A stretch of 64,000 bases of DNA from Canna indica (GCA_034359265.1 CP136897.1:17230001-17294000), one strand, 5' to 3'. Shown: positions 23,832 through 35,636, counted from the first letter of the stretch. Notes: generated by a model from the letters alone, not told the origin. Program-made: numbers and translations.

Positions 23832-24125
23832 CTACCGGGGCGGACGGATCGCCCGGCACTGCTCCGAGATCTTCCGGCGGAGGTAGTAGCCGTGGTGGGG
23901 GTGGTCCGGCGATATGAACCCCCAGCGGCGGTGGTTCTTAGTGATCTTGAGCAGCCGCAGAAGGATGGTCTCCGTCAGGTCGCCGTCCCTCGCCACGAAG
24001 CGAGCTACCTTGTCGATGCGCTCCTTCTCGTCCTGCGCCAGCCGGGGGTAGTCGGCCTCCGCCGGCCGCCGGACGACGTGCCGCTCAGCCGCCTCCTCTG
24101 CGTTGCCGATTCTGAGCTCTCTCAT
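23832..24125 (-). CDS. Small SURP (SWAP)-domain protein
   Basis: A 97-residue intronless ORF whose central and C-terminal part reads as one SURP module: ERIDKVARFVARDGDLTE, then NHRRWGFISPDHPHHGYYLRRKISE. The aromatic and GYY..K(L/I)SE positions match the SURP consensus (HAYY..KL.E). SURP modules occur in splicing factors, where they contact SF1 or RNA. The N-terminal 30 residues are charged (A/E/R-rich), and the protein ends soon after the module without the partners usual in splicing factors. The ORF is GC-rich against AT-rich surroundings, and a TATA-like box lies about 155 bp upstream. It may be a short gene or a retained fragment of a larger one. Confidence 0.6.
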   Translation of the reverse strand: MRELRIGNAEEAAERHVVRRPAEADYPRLAQDEKERIDKVARFVARDGDLTETILLRLLKITKNHRRWGFISPDHPHHGYYLRRKISEQCRAIRPPR

Positions 24126-24279
24126 CTCCTCCTCCGATCCAACACTTTGAGAAGTAGAGATATAGGGAAATTAATCAAGGGCTTTAATGTACGAGAGAAA
24201 AGAGGAGTTGAATTCGCGCCGAGACCCGTTCTTTCTTCAAGTGTTCGATCGATCGATGTCCATGTACTTGCAGCGCATT

Positions 24280-24290
24280 CAATATATAGC
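24280..24290 (-). promoter_or_regulatory. TATA-like box upstream of the SURP ORF
   Basis: On the reverse strand the sequence reads GCTATATATTG, centred about 155 bp before the ATG at 24125. That spacing would give a leader of roughly 120 bp. This is inference from position and sequence only. Confidence 0.4.
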
Positions 24291-24988
24291 TCGGAATTTA
24301 AAGTCCAGATGTACTCGCTCGGTCGCTTGCTTCGAATTAATTTTGGCACTGACATGGGAGATCTACCATGCACCAACTGACAGAGGACATGTAACATCCA
24401 ACTAGGTATCATCCACGTGGCCCAATCAAAATTGGGCCAGTTGGAAGGAAGCTACAGTTGCAAATGAGTGTGTGAACAAATGACATTTTAAAGGAAAAAT
24501 AAAGTATAAAATGTGAATCAGGAACAAGTCCTGTTTCAGTTTCATGGTACAAGAAGAGACACTAGCTGTTGCATGCTAACACCCAGCTTAAATCATTCAA
24601 ATTTATGACAGTTTTTGCTCTTTTGTCTTTGCAAACAACAAACAACAAAAGATCTGCATCACTGGATTTGGGTACTACTACTACTACTACTGCCTTTACC
24701 AACAAGAACATAACACTGCTATATCCGAATTATACACATTCAAAGCTGCTGCATCGTTAATCTATAATTCTGATTTCTAATATGATTTCCCACCACAAAC
24801 TACAGCAGCACCAATGCAAACTTCCTTATTAGATTCAAGAAGAATAGGAACAAGTTAACTCTTTGTCACTTCTCAACGTTCTCATGTCCTTCTACTAGGA
24901 AATGTTTCTACTAATTTCCCTACAATAAACTGTCAAAAAGGATGAACCTTTTGGTTTCACAAGATTAACACAATTAAATTCATAAGTT
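24291..24988. other. Intergenic DNA with a CTA microsatellite
   Basis: There is a run of CTA/ACT triplets at 24673-24691. I see no gene. AATTAAATTCATAAGTT at 24972-24988 is the left copy of the LINE target duplication. Confidence 0.6.
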
Positions 24989-26248
24989 AGTGTCCTCACC
25001 AGGCAAGGGATCGGAACATCAACGAGCAAAGTGCTTCTCAAGGCCAAAGCGGGGGGAGGGGGGCTAAACATCCTCAACCTCCCGAGCTACAACAAAGCTA
25101 GGCTGGGCAAATGGATTTGGAAGCTTTTAAATTCCGACGGCGTGTGTTGGACTAGTATTCTTACAACTCTTTACCCTAGACTCCATGAGAATTCCAGAAA
25201 CGGTTCAGGTCTATTCCTTATTTGGAGGAACATTGTGAAGCAATTTGAAATCTTTGACGTCTCCTTCATCTATCAAGTCTCCTTCAATGGTGGAAGATTA
25301 AAGGACAAATACAAGTCTTATTCTCAACTTTCTGCTACCCAGATGCCTCTATTGCTGACGCTAAAGATTCCAACCAAGATGGAGTGGTCATAGGTTGGAA
25401 TATCCAATTCTTTAATTTTGTTCCTACTAAGCAAATCTCTAGAATGGAATAAGATTTAGCACCTTTCCTTCGACGCTCGAGGGAGGATAAAGTTTTGTGG
25501 AAGTGGACAACCAATGGAAAATTCATCACAAGCTCTCTCTACCACTAGCTTAACTTCCGCGGTGCTGTTGATCCTCGGGCAGCCTACGTCTAGCAAAGAA
25601 ACTGCCCTCCTGCCATCTCAATACCGAAAATTGGCTTATAGAGCGGAATAGACTGTTAAGCAAGGACAGGTTCCTTACATGGAATATTCAGGTAGACCAA
25701 TTATGTGTTCTCTGCGGATCTCACAATGAGTCACACTCCCACCTATTTCAGATCTCTATACCATCGAGGAGTGGCTCGTATTCCTTGAACTTTGTAATCA
25801 CCTGCACTTCTCCATTTGCTTCAAGCCTTGGGAGTTAGCTGGTCGTGGTGGAAGACGAAAAATCTCACATAGTGTTAAGAAATTAGTGGGCCTAACTACA
25901 CTCCAAAAAGTTAGCTCAAGGGGAAGGACTGCCCAAGCTATTTTAAAGGCTATGTTGACCATATCCTTAAGCAATGTGGGAGTTTAACACAGGTTTTAAC
26001 TCATCGTGATATGGAAATGGAAGATTTGGCATGAATGCAACATGAGATGTTTTGACAGCAGCAAACAATCGTTCATGGAACTTGAAATTGAAGCGACCTC
26101 AATGCTAAAGTTCCTTCAGCTCCCTTAATATGGTTTTAAGTTTGTTGTTGATGTTACACTTGAACTGAAAATCTATCTATTTACTTCCCTCTCCCCTTAT
26201 TTGTATTTCTCACACCTCCTAATAAATACAAGTCTTTTTTTCCAAAAA
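24989..26248 (+). mobile_element. 5'-truncated LINE (non-LTR retrotransposon) fragment
   Basis: The + strand encodes the C-terminal end of a LINE reverse transcriptase, now in several frames. GGLNILNLPSYNKARLGKWI at 25047-25106 is the thumb-to-zf-RVT linker region. Around 25640-25750 a zf-RVT-like stretch reads NRLLSKDRFLTW then CVLCGS and HLF. The body ends in an A-rich tail at 26240-26250. A 17-bp flanking pair, AATTAAATTCATAAGTT (24972-24988) and AATTAAATTCATATGTT (26249-26265), differs at one base and marks the target duplication. The fragment is dead. Confidence 0.88.
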
Positions 26249-26671
26249 AATTAAATTCATATGTTGCCCTTTTCAAGAAGAGGAGGGGACTTGTAAACCT
26301 ACTCTAAATAAAGATCAAATCATCATTAAAACACCATTATGATCTCAAAGGGGGCACAGCTAATTAAATACTCTTTTAGAATACAATGCACAACCTTCAT
26401 CTGCAACAAAGTTTGCATATTTAGTTTCTAATCACTAAGATTAAAAATTTTCAGATTCTAATACGTATGTTATGTCCTGTAAAATCATATTGCTTCCACT
26501 TTAAATTTACAGAAGCAGAAAAGCAAAATGTTGTTACAAACAGAATTTATACACACAAAAAATACTAAATCGGCCATGAAGCCTTAGGAACTAAATGTTG
26601 TTTAATTCTTAGTTTTTGCTAAACATCAAAAGAGAGTTTCAATTTGCATGGTGAGAGGTATTTAATCGTAC
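26249..26671. other. Intergenic DNA and probable PSKR-like 3' UTR
   Basis: AT-rich sequence without coding potential. It lies downstream of the receptor-kinase stop codon on the reverse strand and probably contains its 3' UTR. Confidence 0.5.
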
Positions 26672-29600
26672 TCATACCATTTCATTGGCATCAAGACTAA
26701 TATTTTCGAGCCATCTGACAAGGTCCTTGGTTGAAGGTCTCAGCTTCGGGGAGTCGCTCAAGCAAAGACAAGAAACCTCCAGCATTTGCTGCAACTGCTG
26801 CTCGTGCGTCTTGACATATATGTTCGGGTCGAAAACCTCCACTTCTCTCTTCTCCTTCTTCATCTGAAGAACCCATGACACCAACTCCCTTCCAGCTCTT
26901 GGTTTGCACATATCCAATGGCCTCTTACCTGTAAGTAACTCTAGAAGAACAACCCCAAAGCTATATATATCGCCCTTGTAGGTAGCAACGGAGGACTGGC
27001 CATATTCAGGAGGAATGTAGCCCAAGGTACCGACTAGATCTGTTGTAACATGAGTGTCATAAGGCAGAATAAGCCTTGCAAGTCCGAAATCAGCAAGATG
27101 TGCTTCAAACTTATCGTCAAGTAGGATGTTGCTGGACTTGATGTCTCTATGCAGTATGCGTGGATCACACGACTGGTGCAAGTATGCCAAACCCCTCACC
27201 GCTCCTTGTGCGATCCTAAGTCTTTTTTGCCAATCAAGCATTGACCCTCCTTCATTCCTCTCATGAAGCCAATAGTCCAAGCTCCCATTCTCCATATATG
27301 AATAGATTAGAAGTCTATCACTCCCAATCTTGCAGTATCCTTGAAGTAGAACAAGATTTTGATGTTGAGCTCGCGAAAGAGCTTCTATCTCAGCCTGGAA
27401 TTCCCTCTCCATCTGGCCGTAGTCACCCGAAAGCCGCTTAATTGCCACATTACTACCATCTGGCAAAGTTGCTTTGTACACTAAACCAAATCCTCCACAC
27501 CCAATTATGTTAGCCTGATCAAAATTGTTGGTTGATTTCAATATGTCACAAATGCTTAACTCCTTATTGTCCTTGTTCTGAAACAAAAGAACCAATCGTG
27601 AACCCTCTATCTCCAAGTTGCCATTGGCATCGACCACTGGCTTCACTGAATCCTCCCTACTTCGGCAACGAGCCCTTGACACAAGCAAGTAGATAACAAC
27701 GAGAAGTAGAGTTGTGCCAAGTCCAATTCCAAGGACCATTGAGATGATTAAGCTTCTATTGGTCTTTTGTTGGCTAACCGTTTGTTTTGAAACTTGGGGA
27801 TGGCCAGGAATACATGAATTCAAGTGATAGCCACACAGACCCGGGTTTCCTTCAAAGTCGGATACTGAGAATGTTGAGAATTGACCTCCAGTGGGGATGA
27901 ATCCAGTCAAATTATTGTAAGCCACACGGAAACTTGAAAGAAAATTCAACTGAGTCAGTGACAGAGGGATGCTCCCAGTGAGATAATTATGTGACAAATC
28001 TAAACTTTCTAAGCTTGACATGCCTGATAACTCTTCAGGTATTATTCCCGATAACTTGTTTTTGCTTAGGTCCAGCGTATGGAGCTTCTTTAGATTCCCT
28101 AGTCCCGGCAGGATTGGTCCGACAAGCATATTATTGCATAGGATCAGGGATGGTGGAAAGCTACTAAGTTGGTTGTACTGCAATCCCTTACCACTGTTGT
28201 TCCTTTTAATGAAGAAGGGAAAGTAATCTGCAGAAGCTCCTAGCTTTGATGCATCAGAGGAGATTAGCCCCTTAGCATGTGCCAAACTTCCTGGGATCTC
28301 GCCGCCGAGTGAATTGTTAGACAAATCCAAATAGAATAGGTCATCAAGATTTCCTATCCATGAAGGGATGGCCCCTTCCAAATGATTCCATGATAAGTCT
28401 AAAACCTGTAGCTTGGTGCAATTGACCAACCATAGAGGCACTGAACCAGAGAGGCCACAGTTTGCAATAACAAGAAGCTGCATGTTCCGGAAACCCCATA
28501 TTCCATCCACCGGCATCCTTTCTCCATCATAGAAATTCATGGTGAGTACTAATCCGGTGAGGCTGGGGAGGCCCTGAAGGATTTCCATGGCCGAAGATAT
28601 GTTTGACAAGCTGTTGTTGGAGAGTGAGAGGAAGGAAAGCCAAGTAAAATTCTTGAAGCTAACTGGGACTTCCCCGGTTAAATTGTTCCTTGCAAGATTT
28701 AGTGTTTTCAACTCCATACACTGATGCATGCCATAAGGAATAGGGCCAGTAAAGAAGTTTGCTCCAAGATCAAGATAGAACAGATGAGTCATCTTTTTGC
28801 AATCAAGATTGATCTCACCATTGAATGAATTGTTTCTCAAATTAAGCACTTGAAGAGATGATAAGTTTGATATTGAAGCAGGTAAAGAGCCACTAAAATT
28901 ATTGGAATGAACACAGAAGCATTGAAGCATGTTTAGGCTACCAAAAACATCTGGAATATTACCAGTGAAGGAATTCAGTGAGAGATCCAATTGCTCAAGA
29001 TTAGAGAGATTACCTAAACTTGAGCTCAATCTGCCCGAGAATTGATTCTCTTGTAAATTTAATGCTTTCAAAGATGAGAGCTTGAACAAATCTTCTGGCA
29101 AATTTCCGGAGATTTTGTTAAGATCAACGGATAGCTCCTCAAGATGACTACAGCTCACAATACCCGCTGGAAGCTTGCCGGAGAAGAGGTTCATTGAGTA
29201 TCGAAGAATTCTGACTATTGGAGAAGAATTACATATCTCTGTATCAACTCCACCGGAGAAAGCATTGGAGCTGATATCAAACTCCGTCAAGTTCGTCGAT
29301 CCAGCGAAGAGAGGAAGACTTCCATTGAAGAAATTGTAGGAGAGGTTGAAAACCCTGATTGAAGGAAGGTACAAATCATCCGGAACTGACCCGGAGAACT
29401 CATTCAAGCTGAGATTGAGCAGCTCCAATCGAGGAAGACGAAATAGCTTCGAGGGAATACTTCCTTTGAGGAAATTGGAAGAAAGGTTAAGCCATCTGAG
29501 ATTATCCAAATCAGCCAAGGAATCAGAGAGGGAGCCCTTCAAGCTCTTGTTTTGGAGGTCCAATCCAACCACTCGCCGTCCCGAATCCACGGGACCACCG

Positions 29601-29827
29601 CAAGAAACGCCAGGCCATACGCAACAATTCGATGAAGAAGCATTAAAGCTCCAACCTTTAATCCCAGAATCCAAGCCTCTCGAGAAATCTTCCAAGGCTT
29701 TGAGATCATTAGAGTTGCACACATGATCCTGGGACCTCGTGTGCAGACATGGGAGAAAGAGGAGGCAGAACAAAAAGCTCCATCTTTGCTCCAAAAAAGG
29801 CGCCAAGGCGCCTCCTTTCTTCGCCAT
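26672..29827 (-). CDS. PSKR1: Phytosulfokine-receptor-like LRR receptor kinase (PSKR type)
   Basis: A single-exon 1051-residue leucine-rich-repeat receptor kinase of the plasma membrane; PSKRs bind the sulfated pentapeptide phytosulfokine and signal with BAK1-type co-receptors. Visible parts: a signal peptide (about 1-32); an LRR N-cap with a CCVWPGVSC cysteine pair; around twenty LRRs (about 95-680); an island between late LRRs with DYFPFFIKRNNSGKGLQYNQ-like sequence, the part that contacts the hormone in Arabidopsis PSKR1; a transmembrane helix (about 690-714); and a kinase domain (about 768-1045). The kinase has IGCGGFGLVYKA, the VAIK lysine, HRDIKSSN and DFGLARL, so it is an RD kinase with all catalytic residues. 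The tail is short. No disruption is seen. Assignment to PSKR rather than PSY1R rests on the island and the kinase C-lobe. The subtype number is uncertain. Confidence 0.88.
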   Translation of the reverse strand: MAKKGGALAPFLEQRWSFLFCLLFLPCLHTRSQDHVCNSNDLKALEDFSRGLDSGIKGWSFNASSSNCCVWPGVSCGGPVDSGRRVVGLDLQNKSLKGSLSDSLADLDNLRWLNLSSNFLKGSIPSKLFRLPRLELLNLSLNEFSGSVPDDLYLPSIRVFNLSYNFFNGSLPLFAGSTNLTEFDISSNAFSGGVDTEICNSSPIVRILRYSMNLFSGKLPAGIVSCSHLEELSVDLNKISGNLPEDLFKLSSLKALNLQENQFSGRLSSSLGNLSNLEQLDLSLNSFTGNIPDVFGSLNMLQCFCVHSNNFSGSLPASISNLSSLQVLNLRNNSFNGEINLDCKKMTHLFYLDLGANFFTGPIPYGMHQCMELKTLNLARNNLTGEVPVSFKNFTWLSFLSLSNNSLSNISSAMEILQGLPSLTGLVLTMNFYDGERMPVDGIWGFRNMQLLVIANCGLSGSVPLWLVNCTKLQVLDLSWNHLEGAIPSWIGNLDDLFYLDLSNNSLGGEIPGSLAHAKGLISSDASKLGASADYFPFFIKRNNSGKGLQYNQLSSFPPSLILCNNMLVGPILPGLGNLKKLHTLDLSKNKLSGIIPEELSGMSSLESLDLSHNYLTGSIPLSLTQLNFLSSFRVAYNNLTGFIPTGGQFSTFSVSDFEGNPGLCGYHLNSCIPGHPQVSKQTVSQQKTNRSLIISMVLGIGLGTTLLLVVIYLLVSRARCRSREDSVKPVVDANGNLEIEGSRLVLLFQNKDNKELSICDILKSTNNFDQANIIGCGGFGLVYKATLPDGSNVAIKRLSGDYGQMEREFQAEIEALSRAQHQNLVLLQGYCKIGSDRLLIYSYMENGSLDYWLHERNEGGSMLDWQKRLRIAQGAVRGLAYLHQSCDPRILHRDIKSSNILLDDKFEAHLADFGLARLILPYDTHVTTDLVGTLGYIPPEYGQSSVATYKGDIYSFGVVLLELLTGKRPLDMCKPRAGRELVSWVLQMKKEKREVEVFDPNIYVKTHEQQLQQMLEVSCLCLSDSPKLRPSTKDLVRWLENISLDANEMV

Positions 29828-30250
29828 TGTAGCTGATCACTATTAAGAGAGATGCAAAGGCGGCACCTTGAAGAGTAAAATACTATGAAGACCTGAATTT
29901 GCACCTCTAGAACAAAGCTAGACGACGAACACCAAGGAATTCCTCAGCTCCAGAGCTCAGATGATATGCATGGGGAGTGGTAAAGGAGGCACCTTTAAGA
30001 AAAAACTAAAGTGAATAGCCGAGGAAGAAGAGAAGAGGTGCAATGAATAGACTTTGGAGAGAGAGAGAGAGAGAGAGATGCTAATTATAGGACTCCTATT
30101 GTTTTCCTGTAGCCTCAAGATCAAAAGATTAATTTAAGCAGTGGGAGGAAGAAGAGTGCACTATACAGAGAAAAAGAAGAAATCGAAAGCGTTTTCTCGT
30201 TTCTTTACTCTTTTTTCCTGAAGAACTTGATGACCATGACATGCTGATTA
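29828..30250 (-). promoter_or_regulatory. PSKR-like 5' leader and proximal promoter with GA repeat
   Basis: A GA dinucleotide run occupies 30057-30078 (CT on the gene strand), about 230 bp upstream of the start codon. That position is common for plant 5' UTR or core-promoter CT repeats. No clear TATA box was settled. Confidence 0.45.
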
Positions 30251-33200
30251 GAATTAAAATATCATCTTATGTTAAGTTAAAAATCAATCAAATTAATTTG
30301 ATAAATTAATTGCCATCTACAGCATTATAGTCAAAGGACAATTAGATGGAGAATAATGTTTTGAAGGCATCACTTTTTCTCAACTTTTATGGTCAGATAC
30401 TGTGCCAACCCTGTGACCACACCCCCACTATTCCTCTTGCTTTTACGATCTATCTTTGCTTTTGCTTGACTCAAATTTTTCTCGTGAACCCTAACATTAG
30501 ATTTTGTCCATAGGTTTGGCAATCCAGCAAATTAAATATATAAATCTATGCATATAAGTTTAAATCTCATGTAGTAGTAAGAGATATTACTAGTATTTAT
30601 ATATATGCATATAAGTTTGCAAGAAAATCACATACCAAACTATTTTGTGCAATTAATTGTGAGAAAAGTAAGCATTTATATTTAATGTAATTAACATTTA
30701 AATATAACTATCAGGAAAAGAAATTGAGATGCATTGTTATCTTTGATATTATTGAAAAGGACAAGAGAAGCCATGAGATAGGAACGATGTCAACGACTTT
30801 GGGTTGCCTGCAATTAATATGTACGACTTTGAGTTTCCTGCAATTAATACCAAAAGATGACCAAACTTTATGTAGGCAAAAATATATTACTTCAAGATAG
30901 TATATTAATTATTCAATCAAATCAATTTTACCATTTATGTTTTGCATTAGTTTAAAACTATTATTTAATATTTTTACTAACTATTTAACTTATATTATAT
31001 TTTATCATATGTTTTGATTTTTTGATTTATTTCTCTTTGATAGCAACTAAAAAAATGTGTGAATCAAATATTATAACAAATTTTAATAATGAATAGTTCA
31101 ATAATATATTATTTTGTACAATTAAAAATAGACATATATAGTTGAAAAGATATAAAAAAATAGTTCGATCACAAATATTAGAATTATGTCACTCAAACAC
31201 AAAAATGAATTAAAATGACTTTAATTTATGTAATCTTTTAGTATTTTATGAATATATAGGTCTGTTTTGTTGAGTTCTATGTTCGAATTCCAAGTAAAAA
31301 TATGAAAATAATGTACATATTAGCTTTTATGATTGTATAAATTAAATTAAAATATTGTTTATTTATCTTTGCCCTTACCCATATAAATTTTCACTGATAT
31401 TTGTTATTATACTTAATTATTTGGGTATGGATATTATTAAGTTTTATGAAATTGAAACTAATTTTAACTATTTTATTTCTCATAAAATTTAAAATTAATT
31501 TAAATTGAAGTATTTGTGTATACAACTTTGCAATGTGCACGAAGTTTCGACTAGTCAGTTATATCATTTATTAGCTCCTATAGAGTATATGCAAAGTGTG
31601 GGATATATTTAGCAATTAATCACACTGTGCAAATTATCTCTCAATTTGACTAAAACTATAATATTTTCTAATTTACTTATATGAAAAATTATATCTTTCT
31701 TGTTTCTTACTTTATATATAAAGAATAACGGTCCTTAGTACAAGACATGTACTTATTCTCAATCATTAATTAATCATTTGTGCAAAATTGACATGTCGAT
31801 TAACACTCTAAGTGGATTTCAACTTTGGCAATAATATCAAGGTAAAGCAAAGGTCTATGGGGCGGCGATTGCTTGGTGGTCCGGCAACGACCGGCCGAAA
31901 GTTAATTTTACTCATCGCCACCATGCGTGAAGAAGATATCATTGTCAAGAATCTAATATAACTCACTTCATCTCAAAGCAAATTAAGATCCACCAACTAA
32001 AGCTTTAGATGACTGAGTGATGATTAGTACATCAGTAGATTCATCACGCAACTGGTTTACAGTGGAACCCTTTTAAGAACTTTCACTAACCCAATCAAAT
32101 GAAGGAATTTCGAAAGAATCAAATCACATTTGTCTCGTTCAGTTTTATTCATAAATAATCACAAGGAAATTAAAAGTAATAAATATATCATCTGAAATCA
32201 AAATGTTGATGGTTATGAAGATCAAAAAATGATTCTGTATAAACTGCATAATGGGTGAACAAATTATATTATGCGAGGAAAAAAGACTGCAAACAAGCAA
32301 ACTGAGAAAAATACTAGTCTCTTGTAATACATAGATATGCTTCTCCCTTTTCAAAGGAGGTTCAATAAATTTGAATGGGAATATTATATCCACTTTCAGT
32401 GGCCTAACATGATAAAGCAACTTCTCCATTTGAGCACTCCAAGCATCATAATAGACTCCTATCTTTTTCCCTTAATGGCTTCTGTCACTTTGACTTGTGG
32501 GAGATGAATGGGAGGTGTTTGATTGACTGTGTGTCAGTGTGTGAAGAAGTGTATTTCTACTGAAATGGTTTAAAGGGCAAATGAGAGGATGCAAGGAATA
32601 GTGATCACCAATAATACATGTCTGCCATTCTCAAAAAATGGAGTTTATAGCAAGAGTGGACATCACTACCTTGTGATAGCTGCCATTCATAGATATGGTA
32701 CTGCCACAAGTCCACTCATCAAAATTAGAAGAGTGATGTCCATACAGAGTTGTAGGCATAGAAATAGGAGAGGTTCATAATGAGTCAGCATTTTCAGAAT
32801 TGAGGATGAAGTCTAGCACACACACATAGCAAACACATGATGAGCAATCATAATGATAAAGTCCACATGAAAGTTTCATTGAATGAATGATAGGTAGTCC
32901 TTTTGGGTACCTGAACTGGCAATCATGATCGCTTTTTAGGTTTGTCCTTCAGATGTACATTATTCATATAATGCAGTCACAAGTGCATGTTCCTCCACTT
33001 TGAGCTACTACTCTGTGAGAAGCTAGTGTATAAAGTTGAAGGGTGGAAATGGATCAAATTAAATTAGGTTTATTGTTTTAAAAGGACAAACTTAACTGAA
33101 AATTGAGACAAGAGTAGAGTAGTTAAGTCCGGTTTAAATAGTTTTTATTTTTCAATTTAATTTGAGTTTAAAATTTTTCAGTAGACAAGGTATTGAAGTT

Positions 33201-33600
33201 TAAAAATTTTCTTTCAGTAGAAATGAGTTCAGAAGAACTAATGGTAGGTTGGTTAGGGTTCATTGCTTTTTCTCCACAATTTTTGAACTTTTTATAACTT
33301 TTGATCAAATTTAAGAGGGTTTTTTTTATATAATTTTTAAATGAAAAACTAAAAGCCAATCTAGCACACAAATAGAGGGTTATTTTGAGCACCCCTTCTA
33401 AGAGAACCTCTATTAGCATGGGTCATGATTCTGTCTAGTTTGATAAGCCCTCCCAAAAGCCAAGCATGGTTCATGTGCTGTAATGCAGGTGCCAGGAAAG
33501 TTACAACAAAAGATGCACAAATCATTCTTTGAGTTCGAAAGGAAAAATACCAAGGAATGAAATCTAGGAGAAAGAGGCGTACAAGAAGAGTTTATGAATT
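30251..33600. other. AT-rich intergenic DNA, no gene seen
   Basis: About 3.3 kb of mostly AT-rich sequence. Short ORFs at 32145-32429, 32589-32780 and 33168-33419 have no recognisable domains and look like chance. I found no tRNA, long repeat or transposon terminus that I would defend. Confidence 0.5.
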
Positions 33601-34000
33601 TAACATAATATATGTTTCAATCGTACAACAACAAAGGCAAATCAAGCCAACAAATAACATGACATGAGATCCATATTTCATCAACTTAGTCGTCTTCAAA
33701 TAGCTTGACAACAGCAGATAATATTGTTGCAAGGAGGAAAGTAAAATAACACCAGCCCCTTAAATTCAGGGTCTGGAAAATATATGCTACTTAAATTGAC
33801 ATGAAAACATCACCTAACTAGACTATCTCATGCAAGGAAAGGTTGTGAGCTCCAACAGCTACTAAGCCTTGATCAAGAGGTAGCATTGACAGTTAACAAA
33901 CCAGAAAATGTGTCACTGTCGGTGAGGAATGAAAAAAAGAGGCATATAGCTTAAAATGGTAACAGACTACCTTCAGCATCTGCCGCATCGTTGCCATATC

Positions 34001-35620
34001 CTAATCCTGCTCAACTTTGAGATGCTGAAGTTTGGACTCCAATTCACCTTGATCATCTTCAGCAGCTCCTTCCTCCTCTTCTCCCTCTTCACCTTCCCCT
34101 TCAACATCATTCTCATCCAATGGCCCAAGTACATTCTCAGAGGCCTTACCATTCTTTAGTATTTCCTTTATCTCATCAATGCCTTCATTCGAAATGGCAT
34201 TGCCATTTATATTCAGCAGCTTAAAGTCAGACTTATTTGACACTGCCTGAGCCAAGCATCTAGCCCCGACCCTCATTATCATGTTATAACTCAGATCAAG
34301 TTCCTCAAGCTGTGTGTGGCCATCTTCCAATGCTTTAGCAATCAGAAGTGCACCTTGATCCTTCAGCTCATTCTCAGACAAGATAAGTTTCCTTAGTGAC
34401 TTCTTGACAGAAACACAGTCTGCCAATGCCTGGGCAGCTTTTGGTGTGATCTCATTTCCAGCAATATCCAAGACTTCTAGAGAAGGAACAAATTCCTTGA
34501 GGGCATTAGCAATGGCAATAGTTCCCTCGTCTTCCAAATTGAGATAGCTAAGGTAGATTTCAGTAACATGAACAAGCTCTTCAAGTGTCTTGCTGAGGGT
34601 TATCCCAGCTTCCACACCAAAAATGTTATCACGGAGATCAATCCTCTTCAAATGAGCACAAGTCTCCAATGCCTTGGCCAACTCAATTCCACCCTCAGAG
34701 TCTACTCTTGTTGATGAACATCTGAAATCCTCCAGATTAGGAGAGTGTTTCAGTAGCTCAGAAATAGCAATAGCACCCTCATCTCCAGTCATATTGTTAT
34801 GGAAATGTAGGATCTTAAGCTTGCCAGTTGACGGAATTAACTCACAGACAGCTTTGGCTGCCTCCTCAGAAATTCCATCATTCATTAAGTAAAGCTCCTC
34901 CAAGCTATTTTGTGATTTTAAAAGTGCCCCAAATGCCCGGACACCCTTCTCACCTAGGGCATTGTCAGAGAGGTTGAGGTATCTGAGAACACAGCCTTCT
35001 AGAGCTGATGAGAAAATCTTCATAACTTCAAGAGCTTCATCCTCTGGCCTTCCTGCAACAATATCTGACAGATCTACTTCTGTCAGCTGCTCCTTAACAG
35101 ATGCCAGAATAGGTGCTGCAACTTCTGCTGCATCAACACCAAAGCTTCTGTTGCTGAAACATATCTTTTTGTATGAGTTCCCTTTCTGGGCTAGTGGACT
35201 GAGAAGCTGACTGGCCTCCTCAGCATAAATGAACGATCTAGTCCCTCCTGAAATATCAAATACAGTTTCAGTGGGTTTAACAAACCCCTCAACATCCTCT
35301 TTGGGTCTAGGACCTCTTTTAAGTACTTCCAACATTAGCTTGCTGGATTGCTTGGCGTAGAACTGAATTGCAGAACTTCCATCACCATCAGGTTCATTTT
35401 GGAAATGCTCACTGGCAGCGGTGAAACTTTCATCCTCAATCTTCTTAGCATTCTCCAAGGCTTCCTCTTTGCTCAAAAGGCCATACTTCCTGGAGAAGAT
35501 TGATTCTGAGGAGAGAGTCTTGGTCATCTTTTCCACAAGCATCATTCTCGTGCTTGAACTGGGTGGCCACAGTTTGATTGAGAATGTGCGGGAATGAAAT
35601 TCTTGGGAAGTGGCATCCAT
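34001..35620 (-). CDS. RANGAP1: Ran GTPase-activating protein 1 with WPP domain
   Basis: RanGAP stimulates GTP hydrolysis by Ran for nucleocytoplasmic transport, and in plants marks the division plane. The 539-residue product (Arabidopsis RanGAP1 is 535) starts with the plant WPP targeting domain: W18-P19-P20 in SIKLWPPSSSTRMMLVEKM and then a KYGLLSKEEALENA helix, which anchors the protein at the nuclear envelope through WIT/WIP proteins. About eleven RNase-inhibitor-type LRRs follow (roughly 175-480; YLNLSDNALGEKG, RIDLRDNIFGVEAG, ELDLSYNMI), then an acidic Glu/Asp tail. I chose the ATG at 35620; the two codons upstream begin with TTG. The coding region has no intron, as usual for this family. 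A 1.7-kb intron is inferred in the 5' UTR. Confidence 0.95.
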   Translation of the reverse strand: MDATSQEFHSRTFSIKLWPPSSSTRMMLVEKMTKTLSSESIFSRKYGLLSKEEALENAKKIEDESFTAASEHFQNEPDGDGSSAIQFYAKQSSKLMLEVLKRGPRPKEDVEGFVKPTETVFDISGGTRSFIYAEEASQLLSPLAQKGNSYKKICFSNRSFGVDAAEVAAPILASVKEQLTEVDLSDIVAGRPEDEALEVMKIFSSALEGCVLRYLNLSDNALGEKGVRAFGALLKSQNSLEELYLMNDGISEEAAKAVCELIPSTGKLKILHFHNNMTGDEGAIAISELLKHSPNLEDFRCSSTRVDSEGGIELAKALETCAHLKRIDLRDNIFGVEAGITLSKTLEELVHVTEIYLSYLNLEDEGTIAIANALKEFVPSLEVLDIAGNEITPKAAQALADCVSVKKSLRKLILSENELKDQGALLIAKALEDGHTQLEELDLSYNMIMRVGARCLAQAVSNKSDFKLLNINGNAISNEGIDEIKEILKNGKASENVLGPLDENDVEGEGEEGEEEEGAAEDDQGELESKLQHLKVEQD

Positions 35621-35636
35621 ATCCAAATTTGAACTT

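Noticed and set aside
23826..24380. 184-residue ORF on the forward strand
   Set aside because: It is antisense to the SURP ORF, which has a real domain pattern on the other strand.
29346..29904. ORFs on both strands over the start of the receptor kinase
   Set aside because: They are shadow frames of the intact PSKR-like coding sequence.
35621..35626. A start two codons upstream for RANGAP1
   Set aside because: That codon is TTG. The first ATG in frame is at 35620 and keeps the whole WPP domain.
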